A stretch of 64,000 nt of DNA, from positions 19,478 to 83,477 of the forward strand of contig JACKDR010000030.1 in NCBI GenBank assembly GCA_020633495.1, in the 5' to 3' direction. The notes under the pieces are model-generated. The model saw only the letters and a list, made by a program, of their open reading frames with translations, ran no database searches and was not told the origin of the DNA. The first letter of the stretch is position 1; the number at the start of each line of letters is the position of its first letter. This document shows positions 50,085 through 56,791 of the stretch, piece by piece. A program made the translations under genes and the position numbers. Origin of the DNA: Kofleriaceae bacterium (lineage in GTDB: Bacteria; Myxococcota_A; Polyangia; Haliangiales; Haliangiaceae).

Positions 50085-52169
50085 TCAGCAGCCGCAGTCG
50101 TGGAAGCCGAGGTCGAGCCCGTACAGGCTGCTGTACGTCTTGCCGTCCCAGCCGACGAGCTCCTCCGGCGACGCGATCTCGGGCTGGCCGTCGCCGTTGG
50201 TGTCGACCAGCGTCGGCGACGGCTGGAACCAGGTCTCCGACACCAGCGAGACCTTGCCGCCGTCGACCCGGTAGACCGCGCCCATCGAGCCCTCGAAGTC
50301 GCCGCAGCCGGTGCCGGCGCGGGCCTCGACGAGCGCGAGCCGGCGCTTGCCGTCGGGGCTCTCCCAGATCGTGACGCCGCCCTCGGCGCCGTCGGCGTCG
50401 TCGCTCCAGGCCCCGGTGCCGCCGTAGTTGCTGGCGTAGTCGTCCTGGATCGAGCGGTAGGTGGGCAGCTTGGCGAACGCCGCGGCGGCCGCGGTCGCGG
50501 CCGCGTCGTCGTCGACCTGGCGCCACGCCGCGGCGCTGGTGCCCAGGACCCCGACGGTGTCGGTGTCGCGGCAGCCGTCGAGCTTGGCGACCAGGTAGTC
50601 GGTGGCGCCGGCGTCGACGACGGTGTCGAGCAGGCCGGCGCCGGTCAGCGGCGCGCTCTCGGGCGTGCCGTCGCCGTCCTCGTCGCCGCGCCACGCCGCC
50701 TCGGTCGAGAAGTGCGGGGTCAGCAGGTACAGCTTGTGGAAGCTCGCGATCGTGCAGGTCGTCGCCGACGGGTAGGTCGTCACCTGGGTGCCGACCAGCT
50801 TCTGCCACGCCGGGCCGAGCTGCTTGACGCCCTCGTTCACGGAGTAGGCGAAGCCGTCGCCGCCGCCGCCGTCGGTCCGGGCGCCGTCGCCCTCGACGTC
50901 GTCGCCGCGGCCGACGACCAGCCAGGTGCCGCCCTGGTCGGCGACGACGCCGAACGCGGTCGAGGTCGCGGCGCCCGGGCCGTCGAGCACGGTCGACGCC
51001 AGCATCTCCTCGCGGGCGATGCGCAGGCCGCCGGCGGCGCGCGCGATCACGAGCTGCTTGGTGCCGGTGTCCTTGAACTTGCCCTGGGCGAAGGTCTGGG
51101 TGAGCCGGACCACCGCGGTCGGACCGCTGACGTGGACCTCGACGTCCTCGGCGGTGACCGTCATCGGCGCCTTGAACATGCGGCCGCGATCCTTGAACCA
51201 GCCCGTGCGATCGAACTTCCAGGTCCGGGCGCCGACCCGCTTGATGCCGCCGAACCGGTCGTCGTAGAGCGCCTGGTAGGCGTCGAAGTCGCCGGCGTTC
51301 TGGGCGGCCAGCCAGGCCTCGACCACCGCGTCGACCTCGGCCCGCGGCAGCGCCGGGATCGTCGGCGCCGGCCGGGCCGCGGCGCCGGCGTCGTCGGGCG
51401 GCACGAAGCCGTAGCGGGTCATGATCGCGCGGCCCTTGGGCGAGGCCAGGAACGCGGCGAACTTCTTGCCGGACTCGGTGCCGGCGCCCTTGCCGCAGAC
51501 CGCCAGGGCCTGATCGAGCGGCGCGTGCAGCGACGGATCGATCGCCAGGACCTGGCCGCCGTCCGCGACCACCGCCAGGCTCAGCGCGACGATCGCGACG
51601 TCGACGTTGCCGCTCTTGGCGTACTGCATGGTCTGCTGGACGTTCTCGCCGAACACCAGCCGGCCTTCCTTCTCGAGCTGATCGTAGACGCCGAGCTTGG
51701 TCAGCGCCTCGCGCGCCGCCATGCCGTAGGGCGCGTGGGCGGGGTTGGCGAGCGCGATCTTCTTCCACCGGGGGTCGGCGAGGTCGGCGAGCTTGGCCGG
51801 GACCTCCTTGGTCGACCACACGACGATCTGGCCCAGCGCGTAGCGGGACTGGGTGGCGCCGTCGCAGACCCCGGCCTTGACCACCTGATCGACGAAGCCG
51901 ACGTTGGCCGACGCGAAGACGTCGAACGGCGCGCCCTGCTCGAGCTGCTTGGCCAAGAGGCCGCTCGAGCCGAAGGTCATCACCGGCTCGATGCCGGTCT
52001 CGGCCTGGAAGGCGCGGCCGACCTCCTCGAAGGCGCGGGCCAGGCTGGCGGCGGCGGCGACCCGCACCCGCTTGCTGGAGCCGGCGTGCTTGGAGCCGCA
52101 GCCTGCTGCGGCGACAATGGTGAGGAGCAGCAGCGCGAGGACGACCCGGACGAGCGAGGGGAGGCGCAC
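50085..52169 (-). CDS. Molybdate-type (ModA-like) binding lipoprotein fused to a SnoaL-like and a C-terminal domain
   Basis: A 694-residue protein from GTG 52169 (GAGGA a few bases upstream). Lipoprotein signal VVLALLLLTIVAAAGC. Residues about 30-265 are a ModA-type periplasmic binding fold (VRVAAAASLARAFEEVGRAF, PVMTFGSSGLLAKQLEQGAP, FDVFASANVGFVDQVVKAGV, VDVAIVALSLAV). Residues about 280-390 resemble a SnoaL/DUF4440-like domain (VDAVVEAWLAAQNAGDFDAY followed by QALYDDRFGG). The rest (about 400-694) is an unassigned beta-rich region with a late FG-GAP-like block (DTNGDGQPEIASPE) and a final CGC. Stand-alone ModA proteins are about 250 residues, so the fusion is unusual. No ABC permease is adjacent. 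Divergent from the two-component genes. Confidence 0.82.
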   Translation of the reverse strand: MRLPSLVRVVLALLLLTIVAAAGCGSKHAGSSKRVRVAAAASLARAFEEVGRAFQAETGIEPVMTFGSSGLLAKQLEQGAPFDVFASANVGFVDQVVKAGVCDGATQSRYALGQIVVWSTKEVPAKLADLADPRWKKIALANPAHAPYGMAAREALTKLGVYDQLEKEGRLVFGENVQQTMQYAKSGNVDVAIVALSLAVVADGGQVLAIDPSLHAPLDQALAVCGKGAGTESGKKFAAFLASPKGRAIMTRYGFVPPDDAGAAARPAPTIPALPRAEVDAVVEAWLAAQNAGDFDAYQALYDDRFGGIKRVGARTWKFDRTGWFKDRGRMFKAPMTVTAEDVEVHVSGPTAVVRLTQTFAQGKFKDTGTKQLVIARAAGGLRIAREEMLASTVLDGPGAATSTAFGVVADQGGTWLVVGRGDDVEGDGARTDGGGGDGFAYSVNEGVKQLGPAWQKLVGTQVTTYPSATTCTIASFHKLYLLTPHFSTEAAWRGDEDGDGTPESAPLTGAGLLDTVVDAGATDYLVAKLDGCRDTDTVGVLGTSAAAWRQVDDDAAATAAAAAFAKLPTYRSIQDDYASNYGGTGAWSDDADGAEGGVTIWESPDGKRRLALVEARAGTGCGDFEGSMGAVYRVDGGKVSLVSETWFQPSPTLVDTNGDGQPEIASPEELVGWDGKTYSSLYGLDLGFHDCGC

Positions 52170-52203
52170 GTCCTCAGGGTACGCGCGGCGCCGCCGGGAC
52201 CCT

Positions 52204-52221
52204 GTTACACCCCGGTTAAAC
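52204..52221. promoter_or_regulatory. Direct repeat with 11-bp period, possible PhoB-type operator
   Basis: GTTACAC (52204-52210) and GTTAAAC (52215-52221) match at six of seven positions and are spaced 11 bp start to start, as in Pho boxes and other OmpR/PhoB-family sites. It lies 35 bases upstream of the binding-protein start and 184 bases before the response-regulator start. Confidence 0.45.
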
Positions 52222-52404
52222 GGCGCGGCGCCGCGCCCCGCCGGCGCGGCCGCGGCGGGCGCGGCCCGGGGGAGGCAGCGCGCGGTCGCGCGGTCCCGTG
52301 TACTCTGAGGGCATGGTTCGTGCTGCTCATCGCCCGGGTCGCGCGGGTCTCCGACGGTCGGCCGCGGCGCCGCGCCCCAGGCGCGGGGCGAGGGCGGGCC
52401 GGCG

Positions 52405-53130
52405 ATGACCGCCGCGCCGCGCCGCGTCCTCGTCGTCGACGACGAGCCCGACGTCGCGCGCCTGATCGCGTTCAACCTGCGCGGCGCCGGCTTCGAGGTC
52501 GAGATCGCCGGCACCAGCGCCGAGGCGCTGGCCGCCGCCGCGGCGACGCCGCCCGACGCGGTCGTCCTCGATCTCATGCTGCCCGACGGCTCGGGCCACG
52601 ACGTCTGCCGCGCGCTCCGCGCCGCGCCGGCGACCGCCGACGTCGGCGTCCTGATGCTGACCGCGCTGGGCGAGGCCGACGATCGCATCGCCGGGCTCGA
52701 GGCCGGCGCCGACGACTACGTGGTCAAGCCGTTCGTGGTTCGCGAGGTGGTGCTGCGGGTCACCGCGCTGGTCAGCCGCCTCGCCGAGCGCCGCGCCGCG
52801 CCGGCCCCGGCGGGCGATCCCGCGGCGGCCGCGGCGGCCGCGGTGCGGTGCGGGCCGATCGAGCTCGATCTCGTCGGCCACGAGGTCCGGGTCGCGGGCG
52901 CCGCGGTGTCGCTGCGGCCGCTCGAGTTCAAGCTGCTGGCCCTCTTGTGTGGCCACCCCGGCAAGGTGTTCTCGCGCGAGGAGCTGCTCGCCGAGGTCTG
53001 GGGCCTGCGCGGCGATCTCAACACCCGCACCGTCGACGTCCACGTCCGCCGCCTGCGCATGAACCTCGGCGCCGGCGCCGACGTCATCGAGACCGTCCAT
53101 GGCTTCGGCTACCGTGCGCGGCGCGACTAG
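52405..53130 (+). CDS. OmpR/PhoB-family response regulator
   Basis: A 241-residue protein. Receiver domain (1-125): acidic pocket VLVVDDEPD, phosphoacceptor Asp in VVLDLMLPDGSG, Thr/Ser in MLTALGEADD, Lys in DDYVVKPF. Winged-helix DNA-binding domain (about 145-241): ELDLVGHEVRVAGAAVSLRP, FSREELLAEVWG and RTVDVHVRRLRMNLG, ending with the family wing motif ETVHGFGYRARR. It binds DNA as a dimer on direct repeats. A GTG-started histidine kinase gene follows 24 bp downstream and is its probable partner. Closest in style to PhoB, but the signal is not known. Confidence 0.92.
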   Translation: MTAAPRRVLVVDDEPDVARLIAFNLRGAGFEVEIAGTSAEALAAAAATPPDAVVLDLMLPDGSGHDVCRALRAAPATADVGVLMLTALGEADDRIAGLEAGADDYVVKPFVVREVVLRVTALVSRLAERRAAPAPAGDPAAAAAAAVRCGPIELDLVGHEVRVAGAAVSLRPLEFKLLALLCGHPGKVFSREELLAEVWGLRGDLNTRTVDVHVRRLRMNLGAGADVIETVHGFGYRARRD

Positions 53131-53154
53131 CCGCCGGGGCGCCGCGGGGCCGCG

Positions 53155-54825
53155 GTGACGCTGTCGCTGCGCACCCGGATGCTCGCCGGCTACGTCGCGC
53201 TGGTGGTGCTGGTCGGCGGCGCCACGCTGTGGGTGATCAACCGCTCGCTCGCCGACGTCGTCACCGGCTCGCTCGACGCCCGCCTCGAGGCCCAGGCCCG
53301 CGGCGTCGCGCAGTGGCTCGCCGGCGCCGGTCACCCCGAGCGCCTGGCGCCGCGCCTGGCCCGGGTGGTCGCGGCCCAGGTGACGATCGTCGGCGCCGAC
53401 GGCGCGATCGACGGCGACTCGGTGGGCGGCGCGCGCGCCGCCGGGCGGCCAGTCGGCGACGCGCCGGAGATCGCCGCCGCGATGCGCGGCGACATCAGGC
53501 GCGCCCGCCGCCGCCTCACCGACGACGGCCCGATGATGTACCTGGTCGCGGTGCCGACCGTCGACGGCGGCGCGGTGCGCATCGCGGTGCCGCTGTCGGC
53601 CATCGACGCCGCGCGCGGCCAGCTCCGCGACCGGGTCGCGGTGGCCGCGCTCGTCGGCCTGGCCGCGGCGGTGCTGCTGGGGCTGGGCGCGATCCGCGCC
53701 GTGACCCGGCCGCTCAAGGCGATGACCCAGACCGCCGAGCGGCTGGCCCGCGGCGAGTACGACGTGCCGCCGCCCGATCCCGGCCAGGACGGCCGCGACG
53801 AGCTCGGCCTGCTGTCGCGCACGCTCGCCCAGCTGGCGGCCGAGATCCGGGCCCGGGTCGGCGAGCTCACCGCCGAGCGCGATCTGTCGGCGGCGGTGGT
53901 CGAGGGCCTGGTCGAGGGCGTGGTCGCGGTCGACCGCGGCGGCGCCGTGGTCCTGGCCAACCGCGCCGCCCACGCCCTGCTCGGCGCCGACGTCGCGATG
54001 CCCGGGCCGCTGTCGGCGCTGGTCGACGACGCCCGCGGCGGCGTCGATCGCGACGGCGAGCTGGCGATCGCGGGCCGCGAGGTGCGGGTGTCGGCGCGGC
54101 CGCTGGCCGCCACCGGCGGCGCGATCGTCGTGCTCTACGACGTCACCCAACTGCGCGCGCTCGAGGGCGTCCGCCGCGACTTCCTGGCCAGCGCGGCCCA
54201 CGAGCTGCGCACCCCGGTCACGGCGATCTCGGGCTACGCCGAGACCCTGCTCGGCGGCGGCGTCGACGACGCCTCGGCCCAGGAGTTCCTGGCGACGATC
54301 CACCGCAACGCCGGCCGGATCGCGCGCCTCGTCGACGACCTGCTCACGCTCGAGCGGCTCGAGGCGCGCCCCGAGCGCATCGGCGAGCGCAGCTCGGTCG
54401 CGCTCGCCGCGGTGGCGCGCGACGCCGCCGCCACCGCGCGCGCGGTGACGCCGACCGCGTCGATCACGGTGGCGATCGACGACGACCTGCTGGCGCTCGC
54501 CGATCGCGACGGCCTCGACCACGTCGTCCAGAACCTGATCGACAACGCCGTGCTGCACGGCGGCGGCGTGGTCCGGGTCGACGCCCACCGCGTCGGCAAG
54601 CGGGTCGTGCTCGCGGTCGCCGACGACGGCCCCGGCATCGCCGCGGCCCACCAGGCACGCATCTTCGACCGCTTCTACCGGGTCGAGGCCGGCAAGCCCC
54701 GGCGCGGCAGCGGCCTCGGCCTGGCGATCGTCCGCCAGCAGGTCGAGGCGCTCGGCGGCACGATCCGGGTCGACAGCGCGCCCGGGCAGGGCGCGACCTT
54801 CGTCGTCGAGCTCGACGCCGCCTGA
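53155..54825 (+). CDS. Membrane sensor histidine kinase, PhoR-like
   Basis: A 556-residue protein from GTG 53155. Two transmembrane helices (LAGYVALVVLVGGATLWVI and VAVAALVGLAAAVLLGLGAI) bracket a periplasmic sensor of about 130 residues; then HAMP (AVTRPLKAMTQTAERLARGE), a PAS domain (VVEGLVEGVVAVDRGGAVVL, ANRAAHALLG), the H-box with phosphoacceptor His in FLASAAHELRTPVTAISGYA, and the HATPase domain with N-box QNLIDNAVLHGG, G1 VADDGPGIAAAH, F-box DRFYRVEAG and G2 RRGSGLGLAIV. All motifs are intact. It should phosphorylate the response regulator encoded just upstream. Confidence 0.92.
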   Translation: MTLSLRTRMLAGYVALVVLVGGATLWVINRSLADVVTGSLDARLEAQARGVAQWLAGAGHPERLAPRLARVVAAQVTIVGADGAIDGDSVGGARAAGRPVGDAPEIAAAMRGDIRRARRRLTDDGPMMYLVAVPTVDGGAVRIAVPLSAIDAARGQLRDRVAVAALVGLAAAVLLGLGAIRAVTRPLKAMTQTAERLARGEYDVPPPDPGQDGRDELGLLSRTLAQLAAEIRARVGELTAERDLSAAVVEGLVEGVVAVDRGGAVVLANRAAHALLGADVAMPGPLSALVDDARGGVDRDGELAIAGREVRVSARPLAATGGAIVVLYDVTQLRALEGVRRDFLASAAHELRTPVTAISGYAETLLGGGVDDASAQEFLATIHRNAGRIARLVDDLLTLERLEARPERIGERSSVALAAVARDAAATARAVTPTASITVAIDDDLLALADRDGLDHVVQNLIDNAVLHGGGVVRVDAHRVGKRVVLAVADDGPGIAAAHQARIFDRFYRVEAGKPRRGSGLGLAIVRQQVEALGGTIRVDSAPGQGATFVVELDAA

Positions 54826-54863
54826 GCGGGCGTAAAACGAACCGCGCACCCGGCCGCGGCCGG

Positions 54864-55470
54864 CTACGGCGCGCCGGTGCCGTCGTCGTAGATCGTGATC
54901 AGGTCGTAGCCGCGGGCGTTGGCGCGCCGGGTGTATACCAGCGCCAGGCCGCGGGTCCCGCCCGGGCACCGGATGCCGACGACGCCGCCGGCGCCATCCT
55001 CGAGGTAGGCGTTGACGGTGGCGCGCAGCGCCTCGTGGGTGTCGTTGCCCGGCGGCAGCGGCTCGAACGGCACGCCGAGCAGCTGGTTGTAGTGCCAGTG
55101 CGGGGTCACCGCGGCGCAGCCGCCGCCGGCGATCGCCGGGCGGATCATCCACTTGTAGAAGTTGCCGACGTTGCGGCGCTCGCGCGCCGGCGGGTACGGC
55201 GTGCCGTCCTCGGCGAGGTACGCGGCCCGGGTCGCGTCGTCGAGGTCGGGCAGGCGGCCCAGGACGTCGTAGCGGTGCAGCAGGATCTCGAACTGGCCGA
55301 CCGCGGTGAAGTCGAACAGCGCGACGAACGCGTCCTTGCCGTCGAGGACGGCGCGCTCGAAGTCCCACACCACCTGCTCAGGCAGCGTCGTCGGCCGCGC
55401 CGGCGCCGCCGGCGCGCCGCCGCCGCGGGCCGCACGCCGCGCCGCGCCGCGACCGTCGCGATCGCCGCGA
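54864..55470 (-). CDS. Probable secreted protein downstream of the ferritin-like gene (5' end unclear)
   Basis: The C-terminal 180 residues are well defined (PEQVVWDFERAVLDGKDAFV, FDFTAVGQFEILLHRYDVLG, YLAEDGTPYPPARERRNVGN) and end DLITIYDDGTGAP. The 5' end cannot be fixed: a signal-peptide-like stretch (LIAAIATVAARRG, near 55465-55430) is in the frame of the ferritin-like gene, while the body is in another. Either an indel at about 55400-55440 joins them into one secreted protein, or the body is a fused extension of the ferritin-like protein. No family recognised. Confidence 0.55.
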
Positions 55471-56398
55471 TCAGGCCACCACCGCGGCGCGCTGCGGCGC
55501 CAGCCCAGGCCGCGCGCGCCCACGCCTCGCCGTAGTCGTCGACCGCGGCGCCGCAGTCGATGCCCAGGGCCTCGAAGCCGGGCACCAGCACCTCGGCGAC
55601 GCAGCGCGAGTAGATGACCCGCTCCTCGGCCGGCGTCATCAGGCCGTGGCGGCGCACCGCCTCGGTGACCTCGCCGACCGGGCGCTCGCGCTCGATCACG
55701 TTGGCGACGCCGCGCAGGGCGCGCGGCACCATCTGCGCCGCCGCCTCGACCACCGGCGCGCCGGCGCGATCGATCGCCCACCGCAGGTACGACCAGCCGA
55801 GCCGGGCGTGCATGACCTCGTCGGAGTAGATCGAGGTCAGCACCGCGTGGGCGACCGGGTCGGTGGTGAGATCGCGGGTCGCGGTCAGCACCGTGGTCGC
55901 GTAGGTCTCCGACACGCACGACACCAGCAGCGTGTTGGCCACCGCCTGGTGCAGCTTGGGCCGGTCGGGGCTGTCGGGCAGCGTCGACATGCCGGGCGGC
56001 GGCTGGATGCGCGCGCCGCCGTAGATCTCGACCATGCGGATCGCCAGCTCGGCGTGGCGGATCTCGTCGAGCTGCGATCGCACGCAGTGCGACAGCACGT
56101 CGGCCGGCGCCGCCGCCGCGACCAGGTCGATGCACAGCACCGAGAACGTCGACACCGCCAGGTACTCGGCGGAGGCGCGCCGCCGCCAGGTCTCGGCCAG
56201 GCGCTGGCGCTCGGCGGCGGTGAGGTCGCCGGCGGTGCTCTGGTCCCACGGGATCGGCACCTGGCGGCGTCGCATCAGGCGCTGGTGCTCGGGCCCGAGC
56301 GGCGTCCCGGTCAGCCACCACGGGCTGACCGGCTCGAGGCCGGGCTCGTCGGCGTCGGCGACGATGCCGTCGCTGATCGGTGCGTCCACGGGCTGCAT
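55471..56398 (-). CDS. Ferritin-like diiron domain protein, paralogue of 18811-20053
   Basis: From ATG 56398. After 80 residues containing PWWLTGTPLGPEH comes a helical ferritin-like domain: Glu in RRRASAEYLAVSTFS, ExxH in QLDEIRHAELAIRMVE, and a second ExxH in IYSDEVMHARLGWSYL, matching the paralogue's spacing. The domain ends near YGEAWARAAW (about 55500); the same frame stays open to 55145 but turns Arg-rich, and the 3' boundary given here is an estimate that requires one indel. It sits 14 bases downstream of the small DPC-motif lipoprotein gene, so they probably form one unit. Diiron oxidase or iron-handling are both possible. Confidence 0.7.
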
Positions 56399-56412
56399 CG
56401 GCGAGGGACGCC

Positions 56413-56715
56413 TCAGGACAGCAGGAAGCCGCGCCCGAAGCCACCCTCGTCGTCGCCGCCGCGGATCCGGCCCTCGCACGGGTCACCCGCGCACGGGTCC
56501 TCCCAGGCGCCGGCGCACGGGTCGTCGCCCTCACCGGCGCACGGATCCATGCCGCCGTAGGTGTCGCCGCCGGTGCCGTCGTCGGTCCCCATCTCGGAGC
56601 CGCCGGTGTTGGCCGGCGTGGTGGCGGTGCTGGCCTTGGGACCGCAGGCCGAGGCGCCCAGCATGGCGCCAGCAAAGACCACGGTCTTCCAGATCGTGCG
56701 GGTGGCGTCGCTCAT
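56413..56715 (-). CDS. Small lipoprotein with repeated DPC motifs
   Basis: A 100-residue protein: signal TVVFAGAMLGASAC (lipobox ASAC), a Thr/Gly-rich spacer, then four Cys-containing motifs, DPCAGEG, DPCAGAW, DPCAGD and PCEG, in 25 residues, followed by a Gly-rich tail ending GRGFLLS. The even spacing of Asp-Pro-Cys units suggests metal binding or a disulfide-rich plug. No known family. It is the first gene of a unit with the ferritin-like and secreted proteins, so a role with metal or with a modification made by the ferritin-like enzyme is conceivable but unproven. Confidence 0.75.
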   Translation of the reverse strand: MSDATRTIWKTVVFAGAMLGASACGPKASTATTPANTGGSEMGTDDGTGGDTYGGMDPCAGEGDDPCAGAWEDPCAGDPCEGRIRGGDDEGGFGRGFLLS

Positions 56716-56791
56716 GGCCGTCGAGCGTAACCGGACGGGCCCCGCCGCCGCAAGCCGCCCCTCGCCGTCGCCGCCGCTCCCGCCGTGGCCG

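Noticed and set aside
50100..55535. 1811-codon plus-strand open frame
   Set aside because: Shadow of the binding-protein gene and of the two-component genes in the wrong frame; no family-like sequence.
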